The position numbers were made by a program, and so were the translations under genes. The notes under the pieces were generated by a model that had not been told where the DNA came from, did no database searches, and worked only from the letters and a program-made list of their open reading frames with translations. Positions 17,436-25,509 of a stretch of DNA of 64,000 nt are shown here, in pieces. Origin of the DNA: Flavipsychrobacter sp. (GTDB taxonomy: Bacteria > Bacteroidota > Bacteroidia > Chitinophagales > Chitinophagaceae). Every line of letters starts with the position of its first letter. Positions within the stretch are counted from its first letter, which is position 1. The stretch is taken from assembly GCA_016786665.1 (NCBI GenBank), contig JAEUVZ010000023.1, forward strand, positions 1 to 64,000, written 5' to 3'.

Positions 17436-19376
17436 CTAGTCGGCCAGGGAGAACCGGGCACCGAACAGGAAATTGGTACCGGGCATGGGCCGCTGGGCCA
17501 CTACCTGGTATTGCTGGTTAAAGATGTTATTGGCCTGGCCGGAAAGCAACAGGCTTCGCTGCCCGCCCAGCCGCAGCAGGTAGGATAGCTGCACATTGCC
17601 GGTATGGTAGGGCTCTACCCACGCCGACTCGTCGGTGGTGTAGAAGCGATAGCCTGTATAAGTGTGATTATAATTGATATACAACGACTTATAGGTAATC
17701 CCGGCGTTCAGCTGGCCATTGTAGCGCGGCGCATAGGGTATCTGTTTGCCAATGCTGCCATCGTTGGGGGCGTAGCTGCGCTGGGTAGTGGCCAGTACAT
17801 ATGCGGTGTTCAGCCCCAGGTGAATGACTGTATTCTCCTTCCGGTAGGTCAATTTGTTTTCGGTTTCCATGCCCCGGCTTTTTACCTCGGCTATATTATG
17901 AGGTGTCCAGATGGCACCGCCAAACCAGACGATCCAATCCTTGATATCCCGGTTAAAGACCGATACATCGTGGTAGAGCTGCAGCCCCCGGGCTATGCCC
18001 GCCTTCAGGGTATAGCCCGCGTCCTGCGTCCATCCCCGCTCAGGAGCCAGCGATGGATTGCCACCGGGGGAATAGTATAGTTCATTGAGCGTGGGAGCAC
18101 GATAGGACTTTTGAACATTCACCCTGAATGTCAACCAATTAAGAACGGCATATGAAGCATTAATTCCGGGAAGAAACACCGTTTCCCGGTCTATTACCTG
18201 CTGGCTGGCCTGGGTGGATATGCGTATCTTGTCCCTGAGCAGGGCGAGCACATAAGAGGCGCTGACGCCCGCCCGGAGTTGCTGCCCGGCGGCATCTTTC
18301 ATCCAGCTATAATTGGCGGGGACGAACAACAGCACGGTATGCCGCTTCCCGAACGAACGGCGTATCCCCCACTCGGTGTACGACTGGTAGCTGCGGTTAG
18401 CCGTAGTGAGCCCGATAGCCTCATCAGCAAACCGGAGGTGGTCTTCTATCAACGCCGTCTTCAGGTACACCTGTGACCGCTCGCGCTCCTTTCGCCAGTG
18501 GAGCATCACTCTTTTCGACTGGTCTACCCTGTCTTTTACCGAATACGCTTCAAAGAGCGCAGCGGGTATTTCCCGGTCAAAATTCTGAAACCAGGCCGAA
18601 ATACTCAGGGTGTTGCCCTCTGCTATACGGTACGCCCCGTTCATCATGAAACCGAGGCTGTATAGCCGGGCATTATCATTGGGCACTTCGTTTCCGGAGC
18701 GGGTGTAGCGGAAGTCGTTCCGGGCCGATTGTACAAAGCCGTTGGCACTGATGTACCACCGCCGGTCGTGAAACGCCACGCGCGCCCCTCCTGAATACTG
18801 GTGAAAGCTACCCGCCCCCAGCGACAAGGCCATCTCTTTGCGCCTTATACTGTCGAACACCGGCAGGTCATTTTCCAGGAGCAGGGCTCCCCCTACGTTC
18901 CCGCTGCCCCAGAGCGCCGACGAACCCCCATAAACAATGTTCACCCTGTCTATCATAGCCACTGGCAAGGTGGAGAGGTCGCTGATGCCCAACGCCGCAT
19001 TCTGAAGGGGAATGCCGTTCCAGAGCACTTGCGACTGCGCCGCCGAAGCCCCACGGAAATTGAGCGTGGCCAGCCCGTTGAAGCCATACGATTTTACAAA
19101 CGCGGAAGTCTGCTGGCTGATGAGGTTGGCCATGTTCTGGAACTTGTATTGCTGCAGTACAATGCTATCGATGTGCACCACCTTCTGGCCTGGTATGAAC
19201 CGGGTAATCTTCTCATCGTCGGAAACCTTTTCAGAGCGCTCGCCTTCTATCTTTACCTCGGGCAGATTTTTATCGCCCCCCTGCGCCCGCGCAGAAAGAG
19301 CGCAGGATAACACCGCTACCACCAGCAGCGGGCTCCGTAAACAAGAAAGGACGCTATGAAAAAAGGATAATATCAC
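17436..19376 (-). CDS. btuB: TonB-dependent outer-membrane receptor, BtuB-like (cobalamin)
   Basis: 646 residues with a signal peptide, an N-terminal plug domain (about 45-170, including NFRGASAAQSQVLWNGIPL and GGSSALWGSGNVGGALLL) and a long beta-barrel. The length matches BtuB-type receptors (about 600-650) rather than the larger SusC-type receptors. The start is GTG, overlapping the TGA stop of the upstream BtuG-like gene (GTGA), which indicates translational coupling. It is the last gene of a four-gene operon headed by a cobalamin riboswitch, which is the main evidence that the ligand is vitamin B12 or a related corrinoid. It would transport the corrinoid across the outer membrane using TonB energy. 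Confidence 0.85.
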   Translation of the reverse strand: MILSFFHSVLSCLRSPLLVVAVLSCALSARAQGGDKNLPEVKIEGERSEKVSDDEKITRFIPGQKVVHIDSIVLQQYKFQNMANLISQQTSAFVKSYGFNGLATLNFRGASAAQSQVLWNGIPLQNAALGISDLSTLPVAMIDRVNIVYGGSSALWGSGNVGGALLLENDLPVFDSIRRKEMALSLGAGSFHQYSGGARVAFHDRRWYISANGFVQSARNDFRYTRSGNEVPNDNARLYSLGFMMNGAYRIAEGNTLSISAWFQNFDREIPAALFEAYSVKDRVDQSKRVMLHWRKERERSQVYLKTALIEDHLRFADEAIGLTTANRSYQSYTEWGIRRSFGKRHTVLLFVPANYSWMKDAAGQQLRAGVSASYVLALLRDKIRISTQASQQVIDRETVFLPGINASYAVLNWLTFRVNVQKSYRAPTLNELYYSPGGNPSLAPERGWTQDAGYTLKAGIARGLQLYHDVSVFNRDIKDWIVWFGGAIWTPHNIAEVKSRGMETENKLTYRKENTVIHLGLNTAYVLATTQRSYAPNDGSIGKQIPYAPRYNGQLNAGITYKSLYINYNHTYTGYRFYTTDESAWVEPYHTGNVQLSYLLRLGGQRSLLLSGQANNIFNQQYQVVAQRPMPGTNFLFGARFSLAD

Positions 19377-20461
19377 TTATCGAAGTAGAAATGGCCGGGG
19401 CCTACCCCGCAGCTAAAGGTTCTTAATTGCTCCCCGGAGGTGTTATAGATGTACACCTGGCCCCTTTGCGTGAAGCCCTTAGGGTCGCCTATATACAGGT
19501 TGCCGGTTTCCGGGTCTATACCCAATGCCCAGAAATACTGCAGGCTGGAGGCCGCTACCAGCGGCACGGCGGGGAGCGCCCCATCGCTTACGCCCATGCG
19601 GAATACCCCATTAAAATCAGGATGCGTGCCACTGTAGTCCACTTCTATAAAATAGAGGTACTTTCCATCGCGGCTCTGCACCAGGCGCATGGGGTCGGCC
19701 CCGGCGGGGAACGGCAACGACCTTAGCGTACTGCCGGAGGCGCCGTCCACCTGGCGGAGCTCCGCGTTTTTAGCCTTCTGTATGTTGCCGGAAAGCACCC
19801 ATATACTGCTGTCCCTGTCCAGCAACAACTCTTTGGGCGCTGCACCCACCTGGCTGCTGAATACGCTTACCTGGTCGGTAGCCGTGTTTACCGAGTACAC
19901 CTTGCTGACCGACGTATCCCAAAGGGCTACCAGCAGCTTATCGCGCAGCAAGAGCATCCCTTCGGGGTTGTTGCCCGGCAGGGTTACCGTTCCCGTTATG
20001 GCCAGTGTCTGCGGATTAATGATGGTCAGTTTATTGGTGTAGAGCGCCGATACGTATGCTTTCGTGTCACTCACCTTCACTATATACCGCGGCTTGGAAA
20101 CAGGGATGCTGCCCTGCAGCTTCCAGTCGCTGCGGTTGATAACCAGAATTTTATCGGAATTATTGATGCAGAGAAAAAAACGATCGTCTATGCGGGTCAT
20201 GCTCTGGAACACATCGCCCAGGCTTTGCTGATTCACCGACAGAAATACATCGTCGAACCGCTCATCGGTAAAGGGTCGGTAAAGGCCCAGCGAGGAGTTA
20301 CCGTTCCCGAAATTTCCTTCACAAATCACGTAAACGTTCTGCGCGGCAGAGTCAACCCCCGGCATGGGATTGGCGGGGTTGGGCTTGTCCTTTACACAAG
20401 ATGCCAGTAGCAGCAGGCCGCTCAGCAACAGGACTACTGCTTTACGATTTTCTCTACCCAT
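19373..20461 (-). CDS. btuG: BtuG-like surface lipoprotein (YncE/DUF5074 beta-propeller)
   Basis: 362 residues. It starts with a lipoprotein signal (lipobox LLASC followed by VKDKPNP, a charged tail that could mark surface export). The body is made of repeats of beta-propeller type (for example FFLCINNSDKILVINRSDW, TKAYVSALYTNKLTIINPQ and GNLYIGDPKGFTQRGQVYI), as in YncE/DUF5074 proteins. Bacteroides BtuG is such a propeller; it binds B12 very tightly and forms a lid on BtuB. The start at 20461 overlaps the upstream gene by 28 bp and places the signal peptide at the N-terminus; a longer reading to 20557 adds an implausible Arg/Pro-rich leader. The gene lies directly before btuB in the riboswitch operon. 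Confidence 0.8.
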   Translation of the reverse strand: MGRENRKAVVLLLSGLLLLASCVKDKPNPANPMPGVDSAAQNVYVICEGNFGNGNSSLGLYRPFTDERFDDVFLSVNQQSLGDVFQSMTRIDDRFFLCINNSDKILVINRSDWKLQGSIPVSKPRYIVKVSDTKAYVSALYTNKLTIINPQTLAITGTVTLPGNNPEGMLLLRDKLLVALWDTSVSKVYSVNTATDQVSVFSSQVGAAPKELLLDRDSSIWVLSGNIQKAKNAELRQVDGASGSTLRSLPFPAGADPMRLVQSRDGKYLYFIEVDYSGTHPDFNGVFRMGVSDGALPAVPLVAASSLQYFWALGIDPETGNLYIGDPKGFTQRGQVYIYNTSGEQLRTFSCGVGPGHFYFDK

Positions 20462-21420
20462 TTTTCTCCGTTTTCGCCCTGCAGGTGCAGGGTATATATC
20501 CCCGGCGGGAACGCGGACAACGCCACGCTGGTGTCGCCCTCCGCCTGACGGCGCCATAGTACCTTACCCGTTACATCGCACAGCGACAGGTAACCAGGCT
20601 GCAAGCCACTAATGTATAAGCGGTCGGTTGCCGGGTTGGGATAGATGGTGGCATGTCCCCCCGGGGTACCGGCAATGCCCAGCCCGTACTGGTGTATCAC
20701 CCCTACCGCATCCAGGTCAAATCCCCCGGTGGGAAAGTTAGTAGGATACGGGTCGTTCACGAGGTTGCCTGCCGTATCTGTTGTACCTGTGTTGGCATTA
20801 ACGGCGCCTACCACATCTACTATGCGTATGTGGGTAACATGCTGGAGGTCCAGCCCCTGTGTACCGGCCAGGTCGTCGAGATTGAAAGGGGTGCCATAGC
20901 CTGAGATGTACTTACCGGCCAGGTTGTTTACCAGCCCGGCGTTCATATACACGCCCGACCCCGGCACCTGCGACGTAGCGGGTGTGAGCGAGTGGCAGGG
21001 GAACCGAAAATAATTTACCCCATCGGAACTTACTTCTACAAATGCCAGTTCCAGGAAAGCGTCTTCGGGATTGGCGGGGTCGGCAAAGCCATTCTCAAAC
21101 ACCGCGAAATCGGCACCGGGCCCGTTGAAGATGGGCGTTGCAAACGTGAGTATGGCTATCCCGCTATCGCCCAGGCTCACAATCGATTGATTAGCCGGCC
21201 CTGTTGCGTTATTGTCGGTACCCGCGCTTACCATCCCCTGTGTAGGGTCGGCAATATCTATATAACCCCGCTGCACAGCGCACCCGGTAGCCCAACCGGT
21301 AAAGGAGGGACTACCCGCCGCTATAGCAGTAGAACCGGACACACCCACCTGCGGCGCGTATTGTGCGCGCGACGCAGGAAGGGTACATGCCAGTGCTATC
21401 AGTGTAATTAAAAATTTCAT
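20434..21420 (-). CDS. T9SS-exported surface protein of the cobalamin operon, unknown domain
   Basis: 328 residues with a signal peptide (MKFLITLIALACTLPASRAQ) and a C-terminal T9SS type A sorting domain (about 253-328, starting ATIYPNPATDRLYISG). The central part (about 20-240) has a jelly-roll-like pattern with motifs GADFAVFENGF, FLELAFVEVSSDG and GGFDLDAVGVIH. I cannot assign it to a named family. The last motif (FDLDAVG) follows a region about relations of parts by date or place in many bacterial surface proteins, and does not reveal a ligand. It lies between the DUF4465 protein and BtuG in the riboswitch-controlled operon, so a role in corrinoid capture is inferred from context. Confidence 0.7.
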   Translation of the reverse strand: MKFLITLIALACTLPASRAQYAPQVGVSGSTAIAAGSPSFTGWATGCAVQRGYIDIADPTQGMVSAGTDNNATGPANQSIVSLGDSGIAILTFATPIFNGPGADFAVFENGFADPANPEDAFLELAFVEVSSDGVNYFRFPCHSLTPATSQVPGSGVYMNAGLVNNLAGKYISGYGTPFNLDDLAGTQGLDLQHVTHIRIVDVVGAVNANTGTTDTAGNLVNDPYPTNFPTGGFDLDAVGVIHQYGLGIAGTPGGHATIYPNPATDRLYISGLQPGYLSLCDVTGKVLWRRQAEGDTSVALSAFPPGIYTLHLQGENGEKWVEKIVKQ

Positions 21421-21421
21421 G

Positions 21422-22435
21422 CTATTGCTTTACAAAACGGCTGCTGTACAAGTGGCTGCCATCCGACAACTGCACCACATATGTGCCTGCCGGCAAAGAT
21501 GAGACATTTATCGCTTCTTTATTGTCCGCTACCTTCTGCGACAGCAATTCCTTTCCGGTCATATCCATCACTTTCAGCTCGCGTATAGCGGCATTGTTCA
21601 CCTCTACATACAGCACTCCGGCAGCGGGGTTAGGATACACCTTAGCCGGCTGGTGACGGGCCAGGCCGCGTACACTCGCAGGAGTAGTTGTTTTGGTCGT
21701 GAAATTATCGATTGCGAAGTAGGCCGGGTTGTTCATACCAAATCCACCCACGGTATCCGTTGATTGGAGGGCAAATGAAATGCTGTCTACATTGCCCAGG
21801 GAGGTAAGGTCTACCCACTGCCAGTCGTTGACAATATAGTCCTGCGTGCTGTCAGTAAACCGGAAATCAGCCAGGTAAAAGTCTACCGTGTCGGCTTTCT
21901 GCACGCCACCCAGGTAACCGTAAACGGTTAACCGGTACCAATCCTCCTCCACATTGGGCTGGCCGCCAAACTTTTTGGTCACGAAGTCGCCATCGCGCAT
22001 GGCCAGGTACCCAAAGGTGGTATTGGTGATATGGAAACCGAGTACGGTATCGCCCAGGGCGGCGGTATCGGTTATTTTTACATAGTTGGTAGGTGAGTAT
22101 CCGTGCCAGTAAACAGCGTAGCCTATGGTACTGTTCTGCCCAATAGCCGGGAATGCAGCATACTGGTTAGTATAGCCCGCTGTAATGCTGTCGGTCATAT
22201 TAGAGTAAGCGAAACCACCATTCCACAGGCCACCCCATGCGGTATCGTACATGCAGGGGAAGAAACCCTGACCATCGTTAAAACCAACATCTACGCCCGG
22301 CTGGGAGTAATTGATATAGGCTGTATCAGCATAGTTGGTGAGGAGGGAAAAGGTATCGAACGTAGCGACTACCTGTGCCTTAACGGCGAATGTGCTCAGC
22401 AGGAGCGTGAAGAATGCAAGTGTAGATTTGCGCAT
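21422..22435 (-). CDS. DUF4465 T9SS-sorted surface protein, first gene of cobalamin operon
   Basis: 337 residues: signal peptide (MRKSTLAFFTLLLSTFAVKAQ), a DUF4465-type beta domain (about 22-255, with GFNDGQGFFPCMYDTAWGG and WQWVDLTSLGNVDSISFAL), then a T9SS sorting domain (about 270-337, KVYPNPAAGVLYVEVN). I start at 22435, not at the longer frame from 22492, because the signal peptide begins there. DUF4465 genes are often found beside BtuB/BtuG-type genes in Bacteroidota, which agrees with the cobalamin riboswitch just upstream. It probably acts at the cell surface in corrinoid binding or delivery; direct binding has not been shown here. The next gene follows after 1 bp. Confidence 0.82.
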   Translation of the reverse strand: MRKSTLAFFTLLLSTFAVKAQVVATFDTFSLLTNYADTAYINYSQPGVDVGFNDGQGFFPCMYDTAWGGLWNGGFAYSNMTDSITAGYTNQYAAFPAIGQNSTIGYAVYWHGYSPTNYVKITDTAALGDTVLGFHITNTTFGYLAMRDGDFVTKKFGGQPNVEEDWYRLTVYGYLGGVQKADTVDFYLADFRFTDSTQDYIVNDWQWVDLTSLGNVDSISFALQSTDTVGGFGMNNPAYFAIDNFTTKTTTPASVRGLARHQPAKVYPNPAAGVLYVEVNNAAIRELKVMDMTGKELLSQKVADNKEAINVSSLPAGTYVVQLSDGSHLYSSRFVKQ

Positions 22436-22567
22436 ATAGCTAAATTGATTTTTCAGACAATTTAAAATTGCGCCTACGGTATAATTACACAAACAGGAAA
22501 GATGGCGTTAGCCGCCTCTTTTCTTATCTGAGCCTTTATTCCCGAAGGCATAATAAGTAATATGTGC
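22436..22567 (-). promoter_or_regulatory. Leader between riboswitch and first operon gene
   Basis: About 130 nt of untranslated leader. It contains two short possible stems on the minus strand, GCCTT/AAGGC around 22524-22547 and GGCG/CGCC around 22504-22517, the latter followed by a T-rich ATCTTTCC. Either could form the expression platform (a weak terminator), but the structure is not decisive by eye. Confidence 0.4.
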
Positions 22568-22750
22568 AAAGGCAGGTCTTCTGACTCGCTTCACTTTTTG
22601 CCGCCTTCCCGTTCCGGTTTGAAACAGTGGCAAGAAGAACAAAAAGCTTTACATGAAGCTCACAGCATCGGGTAATGTCCGGGATTCGCACCCGGTTCCC
22701 TTTTCATCCTGTACCTGAGGTAGAGGAACCATTGCGCGGCGAAGGTAACC
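22568..22750 (-). promoter_or_regulatory. Cobalamin (vitamin B12) riboswitch
   Basis: The minus strand shows the conserved B12-box elements in order: AAAAGGGAACCGGGTGCGAA followed by TCCCGG, then ACCCGATGCTGTG, TTGCCACTG, ACGGGAAGGCGG, and finally GTCAGAAGACCTGCC. These are the hallmarks of the class I cobalamin aptamer. It lies about 130 bp before a four-gene operon on the same strand encoding two T9SS surface proteins, a BtuG-like lipoprotein and a BtuB-like receptor. High intracellular adenosylcobalamin should reduce expression of the operon. A T-rich stretch upstream (around 22780-22790) may be part of the promoter region. Confidence 0.95.
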
Positions 22751-22846
22751 CGATTTTCGGGATTTTGACGTATTGTCGTTCTTTTTTTTACATTCGGTAC
22801 CGCCCGCCCAGAGAGCGATGCCGTAACAAACTATAACTGAAGCAGA

Positions 22847-23704
22847 TTAGAAACGATAGCCAATACTGAAGATAAGATGCGCCAACCTGGTGGTGCCCAT
22901 CTCCCGGAAAACGCCGGGCTTTATATCTCCGTAAGGGCCGTACACCACTTCGGTGCTTTTATTGCTGAATGTATAACCGAAGCCACCCTCCAGCCCTATG
23001 TACATGTAAGGGCTGGGTTGCAGCATCAGCGACTGGTTTAGTAACATGCCAACGCGCTTTACCGCTACGTTGAATGACGGAGAAGATACACGGAAAAAAT
23101 CGCGGCGAAAATGCCCATCCGTATAAGATAACTGGGGACCAACAGCATAACGCACCTTGCCCCGGGCATTGAACGGATAGACCTTGACCGCAGGGCGAAA
23201 CTCAAAGATGCGGCTATCGCGGTTCAAGGACGGGCCAGGTAAAACGTAATCGTTGTCATTGCCCCATGTTTTCAGATAGTACGCTACCGGGAGGTAGATA
23301 CTGACCATGCCCTTCTTATCCAATATCCGCTCGTAAGAGAGGCCCATGGTCATTCCCGCATCGCTCACGCTCAGCAGCGAAACAGCGGCGATATTATTCT
23401 TATAATCAGCAGATGTATGGCTTTTCGGCGGCACGGACTGGCGGTGGCGCATGTGCGGTGTGCCGGGAATGCGCTTGTCTTCAGAGCCATCCTGGTACAC
23501 TATACGGCTCACATCGCGCATGGGCAGCTTGTACTCCGGGCCATCGGGGTTTGCGGTATTTTTATACGAAACTTCGCGGGAGCTTACGTTCAGCACCTTG
23601 CCGGAGATTTGTTTTCCGTTTCGTTGATAGATCGTGTCCTGGGCGGAAACTGTTGCGGTAAAAAGCAACAACGGGAAAAGGGCGAGCATTGGTTTTACAG
23701 GCAT
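22847..23704 (-). CDS. Secreted/outer-membrane protein of unknown function
   Basis: 285 residues with a signal peptide (cleavage near VSAQ). The first 75 residues of the mature protein form a small beta module with the pattern YQRNGKQISGKVLNVSSREV...GPEYKLPMRDVSRIVY, frequent at the N-terminus of Bacteroidota envelope proteins. The rest (about 105-285) alternates polar and hydrophobic residues and ends in LIFSIGYRF, the typical C-terminal aromatic strand of an outer-membrane barrel. It lies upstream of the riboswitch on the same strand but ends before it, so it is a separate unit. No function can be assigned. Confidence 0.65.
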   Translation of the reverse strand: MPVKPMLALFPLLLFTATVSAQDTIYQRNGKQISGKVLNVSSREVSYKNTANPDGPEYKLPMRDVSRIVYQDGSEDKRIPGTPHMRHRQSVPPKSHTSADYKNNIAAVSLLSVSDAGMTMGLSYERILDKKGMVSIYLPVAYYLKTWGNDNDYVLPGPSLNRDSRIFEFRPAVKVYPFNARGKVRYAVGPQLSYTDGHFRRDFFRVSSPSFNVAVKRVGMLLNQSLMLQPSPYMYIGLEGGFGYTFSNKSTEVVYGPYGDIKPGVFREMGTTRLAHLIFSIGYRF

Positions 23705-23773
23705 ATAAGGAGATTTACAGTTTAATACAATGCAACATATATCATGCCAAATTCCGCAATGCGACCAACGTGC

Positions 23774-24541
23774 CTACTTGCTCAACGCCCTTTGCCTCAG
23801 CGCCTCGTACAGTATCATGCCGGCCGCCACCGAAACGTTTAAGGAATCGAACTGGGCGGCCATCGGTATTCGTATCAGTTGCTCGGCGCGCTTGATCACG
23901 TCCTTGCTGATACCAGTGTCTTCCGCCCCCATCACTATACAGGTGGGGATATTGAGATTGGCTTCATACACGGGAATGCTGCCCTTCATTTGCGTACCCA
24001 GCACCTGTATGCCGTTCAGCCGCAGTACGTCTATGGCCTGGGCTACGGAAGGGATGCGGCAGAGCAGTATTTTTTTGAGCGCACCGGCCGAAGTCTTAAT
24101 AGCATCTTCGGTAAGTGAAGCCGACTGGGCGGTGGGCAATATGATACCCTGCGCGCCGCAGCAAAGCGCAGAGCGGGCAATGGCGCCTACATTGCGCACA
24201 TCGGTAACACCATCCAGCATCAGGAATAAGGGCGTTTCCCCTTTGTCTACCACGCTGTCTATGGCCGACTGTAAATCTACATAGTCCAGCAGGCTGGCAT
24301 AGGCCACTACGCCCTGGTGCATCGCCTTGGTCATGCCATTGAGCTTCTCTACGGGTACCTGGCTGATGGGGATGTTGAGTTCTTTTGCCAGGTGCTTGAT
24401 GCGGTTTACCTCTTCGCCGGTAGCCGTGCGCAGCAGGAATACCTTTTCTATGCCGGAGCCCTGCTCCAGGGCTTCCAGCACCGGCTTGCGGCCAATCAGC
24501 AGCGGTAACGACGGGCGCGCGGGCCTCATTCCAGGTTTCAT
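23774..24541 (-). CDS. rlmB: 23S rRNA (guanosine-2'-O)-methyltransferase RlmB (SpoU family)
   Basis: 255 residues, the normal length for RlmB. An N-terminal substrate-binding domain (about 15-90) precedes a SpoU methyltransferase domain with the three family motifs: LDGVTDVRNVGAIARSA (about 109-125), IVMGAEDTGIS (about 200-210) and IPMAAQFDSLNVSVAAG (about 224-240). These form the trefoil-knot SAM site. The enzyme methylates G2251 in the peptidyl-transferase loop of 23S rRNA. SpoU paralogues are similar, so TrmH-type activity is a less likely alternative. It is monocistronic. Confidence 0.88.
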   Translation of the reverse strand: MKPGMRPARPSLPLLIGRKPVLEALEQGSGIEKVFLLRTATGEEVNRIKHLAKELNIPISQVPVEKLNGMTKAMHQGVVAYASLLDYVDLQSAIDSVVDKGETPLFLMLDGVTDVRNVGAIARSALCCGAQGIILPTAQSASLTEDAIKTSAGALKKILLCRIPSVAQAIDVLRLNGIQVLGTQMKGSIPVYEANLNIPTCIVMGAEDTGISKDVIKRAEQLIRIPMAAQFDSLNVSVAAGMILYEALRQRALSK

Positions 24542-24634
24542 GCCGCAAAGCTAACCACGATTCTTTAAATTAAACCGCGATTCTTTAGATTTTGAGAATT
24601 GGCCGGGATAGAATAACCGTGATGAAAAACAGAA

Positions 24635-24657
24635 AGCGGCGCACCAAGTACGCCGCT
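24635..24657 (-). terminator. Terminator of yebC
   Basis: AGCGGCG and CGCCGCT pair; three further inner pairs extend the stem to ten with loop TTG. On the minus strand it is followed by TTCTGTTTTT. It lies 24 bp after the yebC stop codon. Confidence 0.8.
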
Positions 24658-24680
24658 CCATATATAAACTTATCAACCTG

Positions 24681-25391
24681 CTACGCCATGTTGTGAAACA
24701 CCTGCTGCACGTCATCGTCTTCTTCCACGCGGGCTATCAGCTTGAAGACATCATCCTGCTGCTCCTGCGTCAGCTCTACGGTATTCAGCGGTATCCATTC
24801 TATCTCTGAGGATATCGGGGTAATGCCTTTATCTTCCAGGGCCTTCTGCATATTACCGAAGTCGTTGAACTCGCAGCGGACGATAATGTTCCCTTCGCTA
24901 TCCTCCCCTACTTCTTCCAGGCCATAGTCTATCAGTTCCAGTTCCAGTTCTTCCATATTCAGCCCTTCCGGTTTCAGCTTAAAGACCCCCAGGTGCTTGA
25001 ACATAAAACCCACCGACCCGCTGTTGCCCAGGCTGCCACCACCTTTGTTGAAGTGCGAGCGGACGTTGGCCACGGTACGGGTAGTATTATCGGTAGCGGT
25101 CACTACCATAATAGCGATGCCGTGCGGGGCGTATCCTTCATACAGTACCTCGTCGTAGTTGCTGGTATCCTTGCCCATGGCATTCTTAATGGCGCCTTCT
25201 ATGCGGTCTTTGGGCATGTTGAAGCCTTTCGCGTTCTGAATGACGCGGCGCAGCATGGGGTTGGTATCGGGGTCAGGGCCTCCCTTCTTTACGGCAATGG
25301 CTATTTCTTTACCAACGCGGGAGAACTGTTTGGCCATACGATCGTAGCGGGCAAACATGGAGGCTTTACGTACTTCAAATATGCGACCCAT
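24681..25391 (-). CDS. yebC: YebC/PmpR family regulator / translation factor
   Basis: 236 residues spanning the complete YebC fold, with conserved segments ARYDRMAKQFSRVGKEI, NPMLRRVIQNAKGFNMPKD and ANVRSHFNKGGGSLGNSGSV. The family was long annotated as DNA-binding regulators. More recent work shows YebC-type proteins helping ribosomes through proline-rich stretches, so both names occur. The N-terminus MGRIFEVRKASMFARYDRMA lacks the common GHSKW start and matches a Bacteroidota variant form. A nearly perfect promoter lies about 30 bp upstream and a strong terminator follows, so it is transcribed alone. Confidence 0.9.
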   Translation of the reverse strand: MGRIFEVRKASMFARYDRMAKQFSRVGKEIAIAVKKGGPDPDTNPMLRRVIQNAKGFNMPKDRIEGAIKNAMGKDTSNYDEVLYEGYAPHGIAIMVVTATDNTTRTVANVRSHFNKGGGSLGNSGSVGFMFKHLGVFKLKPEGLNMEELELELIDYGLEEVGEDSEGNIIVRCEFNDFGNMQKALEDKGITPISSEIEWIPLNTVELTQEQQDDVFKLIARVEEDDDVQQVFHNMA

Positions 25392-25420
25392 AGGAGTATT
25401 TCATTTGCTTTTAAGAGGCG

Positions 25421-25452
25421 CAAAAATAAGAATTGTTTTTACTTGGTTCAAA
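25421..25452 (-). promoter_or_regulatory. Consensus Bacteroidota promoter of yebC
   Basis: On the minus strand TTTG, a 20-bp spacer and TATATTTG-like TATTTTTG match the consensus TTTG-(19-20)-TAnnTTTG exactly. The start codon follows after about 30 bp. Its -33 end touches the terminator of the upstream gene. Confidence 0.75.
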
Positions 25453-25453
25453 A

Positions 25454-25480
25454 AATAATGGCCGGAAGAACCGGCCATAT
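25454..25480 (-). terminator. Terminator of the barrel/peroxidase operon
   Basis: ATGGCCGG and CCGGCCAT form a perfect eight-base-pair stem with a five-base loop; on the minus strand it is followed by TATTTTTTG. It lies about 30 bp after the stop codon of the outer-membrane protein gene. Confidence 0.8.
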
Positions 25481-25509
25481 TACTATTATCAACTACCTGA
25501 CGGCAGCGG

